This document shows positions 1 through 8,127 of a stretch of 64,000 nucleotides of DNA, piece after piece. The DNA is taken from assembly GCF_001953055.1 (NCBI RefSeq), contig NZ_CP019044.1:2418001-2482000 (forward strand). The letters are read 5' to 3'. The translations under genes and the position numbers were made by a program. The notes under the pieces are model-generated. The model was not told the origin of the DNA. It saw only the letters and a program-made list of their open reading frames with translations, and searched no databases. This DNA comes from Salaquimonas pukyongi. GTDB taxonomy: Bacteria > Pseudomonadota > Alphaproteobacteria > Rhizobiales > Rhizobiaceae. How positions within the stretch are numbered: the first letter of the stretch is position 1; each line of letters begins with the position of its first letter.

Positions 1-1
1 T

Positions 2-601
2 GGCGACGTACCCGCACTGATGAAGGCTGTGTGTGAAGCGACTGACAAGCCGGTGATCATGGCAGGTTCCATCGACCAGGAAGACCGCATCATGGCAGCT
101 GCCGAGGCCGGTGCAGCGGGCTTTACGGTCGGCACGGCGGCGTTTGCCGAAACCTTCCCTGCCGCTGAGAAGGGCCTCGTTTCCCAGGTCCAGGCCATTT
201 TGGCAATGACCGGCAGGGCACGGCAGCATTCCTCCGCTCCCAAGCAGATCGCGCTGGTTGCCCATAACAACCGAAAATCCCATCTGACGGCATGGGTTGG
301 CCGCCATGTCGATATTCTCAAACGCCACAGGATCGTCTGCACCGGCGGCACCGGCACCATGCTCGGCAAGGACAGGCCGGAACTTTCCATCCACCGCCTT
401 CAGCGCGGATCCCATGGCGGCGACCAGCAACTGGGCGCCCTGGTGGCGACCGGCGAACTGGATGCGGTGATCTTCTTTGCCGACCCCGACAGTTCCGGCG
501 ATTTCGATCTGCTGGCGCTTCTTCGCCTTGCAATCCAGCATGATACGCCGATGGCCTGCAGTCCCGCGGCAGCGGACATGATCGTCACCGCCACATTGTA
601 G
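2..601 (+). CDS. mgsA: Methylglyoxal synthase fused to the end of a barrel domain (5' end outside window)
   Basis: The frame is open from the left edge, so the N-terminus is missing. The first ~65 visible residues look like the last two strand/helix units of a (beta/alpha)8 barrel (PVIMAGSI, then GFTVGTAAF). After a short linker, residues from the Met at 206 match methylglyoxal synthase, which converts dihydroxyacetone phosphate to methylglyoxal and phosphate. Visible motifs are IALVAHNN, TGGTGTML, and GGDQQLGA carrying the catalytic Asp, then FFADP. This part is about 131 residues, the usual length of stand-alone MgsA. No stop separates the two parts. Either this is a true fusion, or translation of mgsA starts at ATG 206 inside a longer frame. 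The identity of the barrel enzyme is not clear from the part seen. Confidence 0.8.
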   Translation, partial: GDVPALMKAVCEATDKPVIMAGSIDQEDRIMAAAEAGAAGFTVGTAAFAETFPAAEKGLVSQVQAILAMTGRARQHSSAPKQIALVAHNNRKSHLTAWVGRHVDILKRHRIVCTGGTGTMLGKDRPELSIHRLQRGSHGGDQQLGALVATGELDAVIFFADPDSSGDFDLLALLRLAIQHDTPMACSPAAADMIVTATL

Positions 602-625
602 GCGTCATCAACGTTGCAAGATGCT

Positions 626-1723
626 TCAAGGCTGAACTGGCGGCACCCGGGCGCCGATCGCATCGGGCATCGCCCCGACAAAGAGTGCCCGCAACTGCTG
701 CCAGCCGGAGCCGAGCAGCAATACGATCACGCCGACAGCCAGAAAGGCGAAGGCGGTGATCGAGGAAATGTCGATGCCCGTTTCCCGCATGATGACGGCA
801 AGCGCGACGCCCAGTGAAATCAGTCCGGAAGTAACGAAAGCCCGCCGGTCGATGATGATGCCGACAAGCACCATGAGGGTGACGATGCCGATGGCCGCCA
901 TCGCTTCACTGGCGTCAGGCTTGTCAGCCCACCAAAAGCCGTCCGGACCCAGCAGCACGGCAAACGCCGAATAGAGCAGCAGGGGCGCTGCCACCAGATG
1001 CAGCCAGAAGGCAACGTCCGAGCGGCGGGTTACCCGCAGCCGGTCGGCAGCATCAAAACGCAGCGCCACCGCAAACATGGCAAGCGTCACCACAAGGCCG
1101 ATTACACCAATCAGTCTTGGATGATTGCTGAACAGGGAGTTCGGTGTGGCGCCGCCGCCAACAGCTGCAAGGATGAGGAAAAACGCCAGGCTGAATCCAG
1201 CCCATATAAGCGCGGCAAGCGCAACCGGGACACGGTAGCGCCAGTAAAACAGCGAAAGCGCGGCAACCTCGGCGAGGAAAATGGCAATCCCTGTCAGATT
1301 GCCTGCATTACCGATCGCCCCTTCCATGGCCACGCCAACCGACAGCACCAGCATGACCGTCAGCGTGAAGGCCGGCAGCGCCAGGCGCTGGCGTCTGACG
1401 AACCATTCAGCCAGCAGGACAACTGCCGGGATGACTGCAATCGCACTGGCCAGCGCCCAAAGACCGCCCAGCGCTATGATAATGCCGATGGTTATCAGGA
1501 TGTCGTGAAACCCGCGGATGAAGCGCGGCGCTTCGGAGGCATCGGGAAGGGTACCGTCATCGGCGTTGCTCGGCTCTGCAAGCTCAATGAAAACTCTACC
1601 TGCCGCATCAGTTGAGGCGGTTCCGGCCAACTCCTGGTGCAGGGCTTGAAGCCGCCCATGGGTCGCCTCATCAATCGCCGAGCGCTCACGCGCAATTTTC
1701 AGAAACGAAACGACATCGTTCAT
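626..1723 (-). CDS. Multi-pass inner-membrane protein of unknown function
   Basis: 365 residues. A soluble N-terminal ~85 residues is followed by about nine or ten hydrophobic segments separated by short basic or polar loops, for example RRQRLALP and RFDAADRLRVTRRSD. I do not recognise a family with certainty; the layout resembles DUF2157-like membrane proteins. The start codon overlaps the stop of the upstream DUF599 gene as ATGA, and GAGGAAA lies 4 bases before it, so the two genes are translationally coupled. Confidence 0.7.
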   Translation of the reverse strand: MNDVVSFLKIARERSAIDEATHGRLQALHQELAGTASTDAAGRVFIELAEPSNADDGTLPDASEAPRFIRGFHDILITIGIIIALGGLWALASAIAVIPAVVLLAEWFVRRQRLALPAFTLTVMLVLSVGVAMEGAIGNAGNLTGIAIFLAEVAALSLFYWRYRVPVALAALIWAGFSLAFFLILAAVGGGATPNSLFSNHPRLIGVIGLVVTLAMFAVALRFDAADRLRVTRRSDVAFWLHLVAAPLLLYSAFAVLLGPDGFWWADKPDASEAMAAIGIVTLMVLVGIIIDRRAFVTSGLISLGVALAVIMRETGIDISSITAFAFLAVGVIVLLLGSGWQQLRALFVGAMPDAIGARVPPVQP

Positions 1724-2424
1724 GTGATTTCCTCATCTGCCAGAACGGCTCTGGCCTTGGACAGGAATTGCCGCCTTGCCAGCACCAGCACAACGGACAC
1801 CGTGGTGGCTATCAGCACCCATGGACCGACGAACCAGCCAAGATAGCCGAGCGCGAAGAAAATGCCGCGCAGACCGGCGGTAAAATGATGGCTGGCGATG
1901 ATGTTCATTTCCGCCGCCTGCAGCGCCTGTTTGCGGCGCTCTTCCAGCGGCGTACTTTCCGGCTGCTGAACGGCGCCCATCAGAATGGAGCAATAGTTGA
2001 ACAACCGGAACGCCCAGCCGAACTTGAAGAAGGAATAGACGAAGAGTACCGTCAACCCAAGCACTTTAAGTTCGAATATGCCCCGGTTCGGCGTGGCATC
2101 GAGTGGCAGGTCCTGATAGATTTCCACCACCAGATCGGCCGATCCCAGCAGCGCGAAACAGCCCCCGATGGCAAGAATGGACGTCGAGGCGAAAAAGGCC
2201 GTGCCATGCTGTAGACCGTTGAGAATTGACGTATCCACGATCCGCAATTCCCGCTCCGCCAGCACCAGCATCCATTCTCGCCGCTTGTGCGCCATCATGC
2301 CGGACAGGCTTTTGTGCTTTAAGGACGTGTGTTGAGTGAGTACTTCGAATGCCAGCCAGATGCCAAAAAAGGCAGCCAGCGCGAAGTGATCGGCAGTGGT
2401 TAGCGCAGCAAGGGCGTTGGTCAC
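1720..2424 (-). CDS. DUF599 family membrane protein
   Basis: 234 residues with four or five membrane segments. The conserved block RREWMLVLAERELRIVDT and then NGLQHGTAFFASTSILAIGG is the hallmark of the DUF599 family, whose function is not known. The first in-frame start is a GTG just after a TAA stop, with no clear Shine-Dalgarno sequence, so a later start is possible. It is the first gene of a two-gene unit with the membrane protein that follows it by a 4-base overlap. Confidence 0.8.
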   Translation of the reverse strand: MTNALAALTTADHFALAAFFGIWLAFEVLTQHTSLKHKSLSGMMAHKRREWMLVLAERELRIVDTSILNGLQHGTAFFASTSILAIGGCFALLGSADLVVEIYQDLPLDATPNRGIFELKVLGLTVLFVYSFFKFGWAFRLFNYCSILMGAVQQPESTPLEERRKQALQAAEMNIIASHHFTAGLRGIFFALGYLGWFVGPWVLIATTVSVVLVLARRQFLSKARAVLADEEIT

Positions 2425-2520
2425 GATTAAGACGGCATCCAGACAGAACGGGTTTGTTGCAACCTGTCCGATGCCCGCGCCAAGGTCAACGTGTTACAAA
2501 CCCTGTTATGCGTTCATGAC

Positions 2521-3384
2521 CTAATCGAGATAGGCGTCAGCGCGCTTTCCCTCACGCTCATGATGGATCGGCAGCGTTTTGCCGTAAAGCTGCATGGTAC
2601 GCTCGACGCTGCCTACCATGCCCGGCTCCTCCACATAGGAGAAGATCGCCACATAGCGCCGTCTGTTCCCTTTCAGCGGCGCCACCCGGTGCAGCGAGTA
2701 ACGCCCCTTGAAAATCTGCAAGTCCCCCGGCTCCAGCACCAGGGTTTTGACAAGCTTTGACTGATCGTCCAGCACCCGTGCCACCTCGGAGAAATTTTCA
2801 TCACCCCCGTCAGAATTCAAGCGGATATTTGGCGCATACTCGAATTCGCCACCCGCTTCGGCATTCTGCAGGGCCAGCGTTACCGTGTAGTTGTTGGTGT
2901 CGAAATGCCAGGGGAAACCATTGCCCGCATCCGCCATGTTGACGATCACATCGGCCAGGGGATCGGCATAGGGAAAAAAGCGCGCGGCTTCCTCGCCCAG
3001 GCACTGACGAATGAACGGCGCAAAATGCGGATATTCATAAATTGCCCGAAGTCCCGAGCCCGGTCCGAAATTGTCAGCCGGTATGAAGGCGTTGGAACGG
3101 TCGTAAAACCTGCGCACCGGATGGTCCTGCGGCAGGTCGGGCCGATCCTGGGTGAAATAGGCATTGGTCCGGTTTTTGGACATATGTGCATTGGGCACTG
3201 CCCGGTCGGCTTCTGCCACCAGGCCAGCCAGGGCATCAGCATGTACGAACCCCTTGAGCACGGCGCAGCCATCGACATCGAGCCTGCTGCGCATCCCGGC
3301 GATCAACTGCTTTCCGCCATCGCTTTGCGGCTGATCGATCGGGTAGCGCTCAAGGTCGATGAGCTCTTCGGCAGATTGTGTCAT
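2521..3384 (-). CDS. 2-oxoglutarate/Fe(II)-dependent oxygenase
   Basis: 287 residues. The iron site is readable: WHFDTN gives the HxD pair, and SLHRVAP downstream gives the distal His. RRRYVAIFSY then supplies the Arg expected to bind 2-oxoglutarate. The fold matches the HalD/ArpA-like or phytanoyl-CoA-like oxygenases that hydroxylate or halogenate small molecules or amino acids; the substrate cannot be read from sequence. The frame is open to 3432, but AGGAG lies 8 bases before the ATG at 3384, so that start is preferred. The gene follows the broken 3-hydroxyisobutyrate-dehydrogenase-like gene by 31 bases and may be in the same transcript. Confidence 0.8.
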   Translation of the reverse strand: MTQSAEELIDLERYPIDQPQSDGGKQLIAGMRSRLDVDGCAVLKGFVHADALAGLVAEADRAVPNAHMSKNRTNAYFTQDRPDLPQDHPVRRFYDRSNAFIPADNFGPGSGLRAIYEYPHFAPFIRQCLGEEAARFFPYADPLADVIVNMADAGNGFPWHFDTNNYTVTLALQNAEAGGEFEYAPNIRLNSDGGDENFSEVARVLDDQSKLVKTLVLEPGDLQIFKGRYSLHRVAPLKGNRRRYVAIFSYVEEPGMVGSVERTMQLYGKTLPIHHEREGKRADAYLD

Positions 3385-3415
3385 GGCGTTTTCTCCTGCT
3401 GGCCAGGCATGGAAT

Positions 3416-4374
3416 TCACAAACCTTGCGCACGTCCCTTCGGTATCACCTCGTACCCTGGCTCCTCGGGTTCGTCGTCCGTCATCTCCGCCGGAAATCCG
3501 GGTGCACGGATGTCGAGCCCGGTCGCTTCTTCCAGCCTGCGGATGATGTTCGGTGAAAACTCGCGCTCCCCATAACGGGCGATGGCATCATCGAATATGC
3601 TGATCATCAGCGGGTTCATTTCCAGCGGCACCCCGGCACGGTCCGCAACGGCCTGAAACAAGCCGATATCCTTCTTGACCAGGTCCATGGTGAAATTGAT
3701 GTCGCGGCTGCCATTGAGGATGACCTGGCTTTCCGTTTCATGGACAAAGGAGGTGCCGGAACTGATGGCAATCGCCTCATAGGCGGTGTTGAGGTCCATG
3801 CCGGCGGCCTTGGCAGTTACCAGCGCCTCGCAGCAGGTGATCAGATTGGCCGTTGCAAGGTAGTTGGTAATCACTTTGAGAACGGAAGCCGAACCCAGGT
3901 CTCCGGTGTGCAGGATCCGCCTGCCCATGGTTTTCAACATTGGGGCAATGCGCTCAAAAGTCGGACGGTCACATCCGGCAAAGATCGAAATGTTGCCGGT
4001 CTCCGCCCGGTGGCATCCACCCGACACAGGGCAATCAACGGCTGCACCCCCCGTTCCATGACCATTGCGCCGAGCCGCTTGACCTCGGTTTCGTCAGTGG
4101 TCGACATCTCCATCCAGATTTTGCCGCTGCCCACTTCCCCCAGCATTTGCTGCATTACCGCGTCAGAGGCGGCAGGCGATGGCAGGCAGGTGATAACCGC
4201 ATCACACTCCCGCATCATCTGCGCAGGATCTTTTGCCGCCTTCGCACCACGGCCGGCAAATTCCTTCACCAGCTTCTCGTTCAGATCGTGTACGGTCAGG
4301 TCAATATTGTTCCTGAGCAAACTGCCCGCCAGCTTGGCCCCGACATTGCCAAGGCCGATAAATCCGACTTTCAT
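3416..4374 (-). pseudogene. 3-hydroxyisobutyrate dehydrogenase-like NAD(P)-dependent oxidoreductase, split by a frameshift
   Basis: Two overlapping frames encode one beta-hydroxyacid dehydrogenase. The first (from 4374) begins MKVGFIGLGNVGAKLAG, the Rossmann GxGxxG, and runs through ITCLPSPAASDAVMQQ to GVQPLIA. The second (to 3416) continues with VSGGCHRAETGN, the GSASVLKVITNYL block with the catalytic Lys and the Asn, and a normal C-terminus. The break is at about 4028-4031, where GCCCTGTGTCGG would read correctly (APVSGG) with one extra C. All other parts are intact and the summed length (~318 residues) is slightly above the usual ~290-300. This is a recent inactivation or a sequencing error in a short C run. 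Confidence 0.85.
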
Positions 4375-4481
4375 ATGGGTCTCCCTTTGTTACGGGAGAA
4401 AACGCAATGCTGCGCGGTCGCGCAAGCGGCAAAACGCGACACTTTCGCATTGATTGCGACGAAAGCCGAAAGCGTTGCGCC

Positions 4482-5669
4482 CTATGCAAGGAAAACACGC
4501 TCGTAGAACCACCATGCAGCGATCACGGCGATCGCTACCGACGCCGGAACGGCGATGTAATGGCGGTACCACTGTTTGCTTCCAAACCAGATTCCCACCG
4601 CAAGATAGCAAAGGGCAATGACCGCCAACTGGCCCAGTTCAACGCCAACATTGAAAGCAATCAGCCCGGCTATGAAATGGGAAGAGGAAAGCCCGATGTC
4701 CCCAAGGACCCCGGCAAAACCAAGCCCGTGCAGCAGGCCGAACCCGAACACGATGACGGGCCGCCACGGATTGAGACGGCTGGTAAAAATGTTCTCGACT
4801 GCCACATAGACGATGGAAGCGGCAATAAGAGGCTCCACAATGGCCGGAGAAAGCGAAACATATCCCAGGGTGGCCAGCGCCAGGGTGATGGTGTGGGCAA
4901 TCGTGAAAGCGGTAACCTGCCACAAAAGCGGCTTCCAGTGGGTGGAAAGCAGGAAAAGACCGACAACAAAGAGAATGTGATCAAGCCCTTTGGGAATGAT
5001 GTGATCAAAGCCGATCTTCAGATAGTTGGCGACTACCTCGCCAAGCCCCTGCTGCCCGGTGGCAGTGAGGGAGATGGCTTCACTCACCTCGCCTGGGCCA
5101 AGATAGGCCGAATATCCCTCGCCCCGCGCAGCACCCGGCGGGTTCATCCGAATCACGCTGGCGCCATAGGCTTCCGGCCATTCCCAGCGCAGGGTTTGCG
5201 CATCGCCCGGAAGGACGCCTCTGAGTGTCACGACGGACTCGCGCACCAGTCCCGTATCGCCCACCTCCGGGACAGCAATGGTGATATCATCCGGCATAAC
5301 CCGCACATCATCGAAGTAGGCCCCCACATCCTTGCCAAACTGCGGGATGAAAGCATTAAAGCGTTCGGCCAGCGCATCGGGCTTCAGCAGGCGCAGCTTA
5401 TTGTAGGTTTCAACCTGTGGCGCATCATCGGTGTCCTCGTGTTCAGCACCAATCCCTGAAAGAATGGCCTCAGCATTTACCTGAACTTCAATGGCATACC
5501 GGCCTTCGCCTGCCTTCTCGTCATTGGCATGAAAATCGGCAATGGCCGGAAGCACCTCATGGGCAGCTGCCGCTGACGCAAGGGCGAAGAAAACAACCGC
5601 CAGCAATTGTGCCGTCCGGAGAAAACCATTGCAGCTGTAATGCGCGATAACAGGGAATTTGAATTGCAT
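4482..5669 (-). CDS. HupE/UreJ family membrane protein
   Basis: 395 residues. An N-terminal signal peptide ending at about AAAAHE precedes a periplasmic domain to about residue 200. Six or so membrane helices follow and carry family motifs: GFDHIIPKGLDHI, FTIAHTITLALATLG, LLHGLGFAGVL and FNVGVELGQL. The conserved His/Asp residues in the membrane part fit HupE/UreJ proteins, which are linked to nickel or cobalt uptake. The long extracytoplasmic N-terminal domain is the mark of the HupE_UreJ_2 subgroup. It is divergent from the DUF4198 gene, with 69 bases between starts. The metal is not known, and no hydrogenase, urease or B12 gene is nearby. Confidence 0.8.
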   Translation of the reverse strand: MQFKFPVIAHYSCNGFLRTAQLLAVVFFALASAAAAHEVLPAIADFHANDEKAGEGRYAIEVQVNAEAILSGIGAEHEDTDDAPQVETYNKLRLLKPDALAERFNAFIPQFGKDVGAYFDDVRVMPDDITIAVPEVGDTGLVRESVVTLRGVLPGDAQTLRWEWPEAYGASVIRMNPPGAARGEGYSAYLGPGEVSEAISLTATGQQGLGEVVANYLKIGFDHIIPKGLDHILFVVGLFLLSTHWKPLLWQVTAFTIAHTITLALATLGYVSLSPAIVEPLIAASIVYVAVENIFTSRLNPWRPVIVFGFGLLHGLGFAGVLGDIGLSSSHFIAGLIAFNVGVELGQLAVIALCYLAVGIWFGSKQWYRHYIAVPASVAIAVIAAWWFYERVFLA

Positions 5670-5738
5670 GGTAAATTGCTTTCGCTACTCTTGCCGCAGA
5701 CCGAAACCACCCCGCATTATCAGTGTAGTAAAACCGCC

Positions 5739-6590
5739 ATGCAAACAAGATTTGTCATACTGTCCGTCCTGATCACATGGAGCACATGGGGCTTGGCGGC
5801 AAGTGCACAGGCGCACGAATATTGGCTTGAACCCGTTAAGTTCCAGATCCGGCCAGGCGGGGAAATTGCAGGTAACCTCAAGAACGGCCAGAACTTCAAG
5901 GGGACCAACTTTGCCTATATCGCAAGCCGTTTCGATCGCTTCACAATAAACACGCCCTCCGGCAGCACCCCTGTCGCCGGGCGCGATGGCGACAGGCCGG
6001 CGCTGATTGCCACCGCAGAAAAAGCCGGACTTTACAGCGTTTCCTATCAGGGAAAATTTGAGCGCATCACCTTTACCGATCCGGCCAAGATGCAGCTTTA
6101 TGAGGACTATGAAGGCTTGACCGGCCTGCTGCAGCAACATGTCCAGCGCGGGCTGGCCAAGGACCGGCTGCAGGAACACTATGCGCGCTGCGCAAAGGCA
6201 CTTGTCCAGGTTGGCAAAGCAGGGCCGGACGACGCTGGCGATCACTTGACCGGGCTGGTATTTGAGCTGGTAGCGGAGGAAAACCCCTACATGCTGGACG
6301 AAAAAGATACCCTGCCGGTCAGACTCTACTGGCAGGGAGAACCGGCGGGCAACATCCAGATACGCTGGTTCCGCCACCGCAACGCCACCCAGACCGGCAC
6401 GGTTCGCACCGATGAATCAGGCCGTGCCCGCATCCCCCTGTCGGGCGGCGGCAAGTTCCTTCTCAACGCGGTAAAAATCTATCCGGGCGATGAGAACCCC
6501 GAGACCGACATCCCCGAATGGTACAGCTACTGGTCGTCCCTGACCTTCGGCATAAAGGGAACCGACGCGGCGCTTGACGAAGGTGACTGA
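5739..6590 (+). CDS. DUF4198 family periplasmic protein
   Basis: 283 residues from the ATG at 5739, which opens a clean signal peptide (hydrophobic run, then ASAQAHEYWLEP as the mature start). The early His of AHEYWLEP and the beta-rich body with RLYWQGEPAGNIQIRW and TDESGRARIPL match DUF4198 proteins, secreted partners often found with nickel or cobalt transport components. The frame is open further upstream to 5607, but that would bury the signal peptide and overlap the divergent hupE-like gene. Together the two divergent genes suggest a metal-handling pair; this is inference from families and position. Confidence 0.8.
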   Translation: MQTRFVILSVLITWSTWGLAASAQAHEYWLEPVKFQIRPGGEIAGNLKNGQNFKGTNFAYIASRFDRFTINTPSGSTPVAGRDGDRPALIATAEKAGLYSVSYQGKFERITFTDPAKMQLYEDYEGLTGLLQQHVQRGLAKDRLQEHYARCAKALVQVGKAGPDDAGDHLTGLVFELVAEENPYMLDEKDTLPVRLYWQGEPAGNIQIRWFRHRNATQTGTVRTDESGRARIPLSGGGKFLLNAVKIYPGDENPETDIPEWYSYWSSLTFGIKGTDAALDEGD

Positions 6591-6629
6591 GCGGCACTTC
6601 GCCCGCCGGTTGAATGAAGGTGTGCCGCT

Positions 6630-6836
6630 CTACCTGGCCTTCGCAGGGCAGCTGGAAAGGCCCAGAATGCTGTAGAGCGGACACGTCGACAGCAGGCCGG
6701 TCGCCAGCGCAATGATTCCGATCAGCGTCCAGTAGCGCCAGGAAGCATCGGGATAGAGGAAAAACACTGCAAGCAGAGCAACGCCTGCAAGGATGCGCAA
6801 CACGCGGTCGATACCGCCAACATTGGTCTTGAACAT
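6630..6836 (-). CDS. DUF2892 (YgaP-type) small membrane protein
   Basis: 68 residues with two hydrophobic helices. The start MFKTNVGGIDRVLRILAG and the cysteine motif TCPLYSILGLSSCP are typical of DUF2892 proteins, found alone or as the tail of YgaP rhodaneses. The function is unknown. GGAGG lies 7 bases before the ATG. About 100 bases upstream is a perfect FixK/FNR palindrome, suggesting induction at low oxygen. The likely mRNA leader also holds a 7-bp hairpin at 6856-6881. Confidence 0.85.
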   Translation of the reverse strand: MFKTNVGGIDRVLRILAGVALLAVFFLYPDASWRYWTLIGIIALATGLLSTCPLYSILGLSSCPAKAR

Positions 6837-6928
6837 GGCCGGGCCTCCAAAATGACCTCACTTTTTCCAGAAACAGTGAGGCGGTTATTAGGATAACTCT
6901 TATATAAGCATAGTTCGATTTAAAGAAA

Positions 6929-6942
6929 TTGATCCTGATCAA
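6929..6942 (-). promoter_or_regulatory. FixK/FNR-type operator upstream of the DUF2892 gene
   Basis: TTGATCCTGATCAA is a perfect match to the FNR/FixK consensus TTGAT-N4-ATCAA. On the minus strand its centre (6935.5) predicts a class II start site near 6894, and TATATA at 6901-6906 sits where a -10 box should be. The only gene pointing away from it is the DUF2892 gene at 6836; on the other side is the 3' end of apt. Confidence 0.7.
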
Positions 6943-6988
6943 ATGCGCCGCGCATTTTGTCCCGCTGCTTGATCTGGAAGGCCACGGG

Positions 6989-7534
6989 TCAGTGTCCCTC
7001 ATATTCGATCAGTGTGCGCACGGGAACGTTCAGCGCCTCGATCTTCTTGCGTCCACCAAGGTCCGGCAGGTCGATGACAAAACAGGCCGCCACCACATCC
7101 GCCCCCATCTTCTGCAGCAGTTTCACCGCACCTTCCGCGGTACCACCCGTCGCAATCAGGTCATCGACCAGGATGACCTTTTCCCCTTTGCTGACGGCAT
7201 CCTTGTGCATCTCCATTTCATCGACCCCGTATTCAAGCGAATATGCGATGCGAACAGTCTCATGCGGCAGCTTGCCTTTCTTGCGGATCGGCACGAACCC
7301 GCAGGACAATTGATGCGCCATGGCGCCACCGAGAATAAAGCCGCGCGCCTCCACGCCCGCAACCTGCTTGACGCCACTGCCGCTGTAGGGATGGACCAAT
7401 TCATCCACCGCCCGGCGGAACGCCCGCGCATTGCCCAAAAGGGTCGTGATGTCCCTGAAAAGAATGCCTTTGTGAGGATAGTCGGGAATCGTGCGGATGG
7501 CGCCTTCAAGCGTCGCACGCAGGGAAGAATCCAT
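6989..7534 (-). CDS. apt: Adenine phosphoribosyltransferase
   Basis: 181 residues. It salvages adenine with PRPP to give AMP. The start [28 protein letters not shown] is the usual APRT N-terminus, and [14 protein letters not shown] is the PRPP-binding loop. [11 protein letters not shown] and [11 protein letters not shown] are further family blocks. The frame is open ten residues upstream (7564), but the ATG at 7534 gives the usual length and has GGTGAG just before it. Confidence 0.95.
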   Translation of the reverse strand: MDSSLRATLEGAIRTIPDYPHKGILFRDITTLLGNARAFRRAVDELVHPYSGSGVKQVAGVEARGFILGGAMAHQLSCGFVPIRKKGKLPHETVRIAYSLEYGVDEMEMHKDAVSKGEKVILVDDLIATGGTAEGAVKLLQKMGADVVAACFVIDLPDLGGRKKIEALNVPVRTLIEYEGH

Positions 7535-7664
7535 GATGGTCTCACCGTTTCTTGCAGTGGCCATATCAATAAGCGCATGCCAATCAATCAGTCAAAAGGA
7601 AACTCGGCAATTGGCGATTTCCCGTTGCCGGTTCGCTTCACTAGATGTGAGTTCTCACCAGGTT

Positions 7665-7734
7665 GTTCATTCGGTCCCATTCTGAAAAGCTGAAGTTGTA
7701 AACCATCAGTGATCAGGAGAGGGACCGAATGAAC
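7665..7734. repeat. 14-bp perfect inverted repeat at the head of the IS remnant
   Basis: GTTCATTCGGTCCC at 7665-7678 and GGGACCGAATGAAC at 7721-7734 are exact reverse complements 42 bases apart; the right arm covers the transposase start codon. A second short palindrome, GTGAG-TT-CTCAC, lies just to the left near 7647-7658. It may be part of the element end or a hairpin over the transposase ribosome-binding site. Confidence 0.6.
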
Positions 7735-7962
7735 ATCCACAAGAATGCCCGTTTGACGCCGAAAGGTCGAGAGATATTGATCGAGCGCCTTGAGCGCGGA
7801 GAACATCCTTGCGAGGTGTCCTGCGTGATGGGCGACCGACGAGGGGCATAAGACCGGTTGGTGCCATGGCAGAGATATGGAAAGCCTGGCAGGCTCGGCA
7901 TGGTCGTCCGGCGTTGCCCTCACCGACCTGACTTCAGCAGGACTGAAAGTGCCTTGCCTTGC
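7729..7962 (+). pseudogene. Decayed remnant of an IS481-family transposase
   Basis: The ATG at 7729 opens MNIHKNARLTPKGRE, the typical N-terminus of IS481-type transposases (MNIHKNARLTP...). The frame stops at TAA 7851 after 40 codons. Beyond it, another frame still reads QRYGKPGRLG and then RRCPHRPD, like the second helix and the R-x-P-H-R-S-P region of the same family, with frameshifts between. No DDE catalytic domain follows. The element is dead and strongly shortened, lying between apt and the bc1 operon. Confidence 0.6.
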
Positions 7963-8073
7963 AAGGCTGCGCCTTGCGACCATTCCAAACGAATTGATAA
8001 TCCGCACAATCGGCGAACTGGGTGGGTCAGATCGCAAACAGCTTGATATCGTACTCCGTCAGATAACCGCAAC

Positions 8074-8103
8074 ATAAAAAGAGCCCGCACAAGGGCGGGC
8101 TCT
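8074..8103 (-). terminator. Rho-independent terminator after petC
   Basis: AGAGCCCGC (8080-8088) pairs with GCGGGCTCT (8095-8103) around a 6-base loop. On the minus strand the stem is followed by a run of T (the AAAAA at 8076-8080). It lies 25 bases past the petC stop and ends the petA-petB-petC transcript. Confidence 0.85.
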
Positions 8104-8127
8104 GTCTGGCAGCGCAATGCTGCAGTC

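Noticed and set aside
4407-5459. 350-codon plus-strand open frame antisense to the HupE/UreJ-like gene
   Set aside because: It is a GC-driven shadow: no family features, polar and basic throughout, and the minus-strand gene is clearly real.
7588-8037. 149-codon minus-strand frame between apt and petC
   Set aside because: It lies on the antisense strand of the IS481 remnant; the plus strand has the recognisable transposase start.
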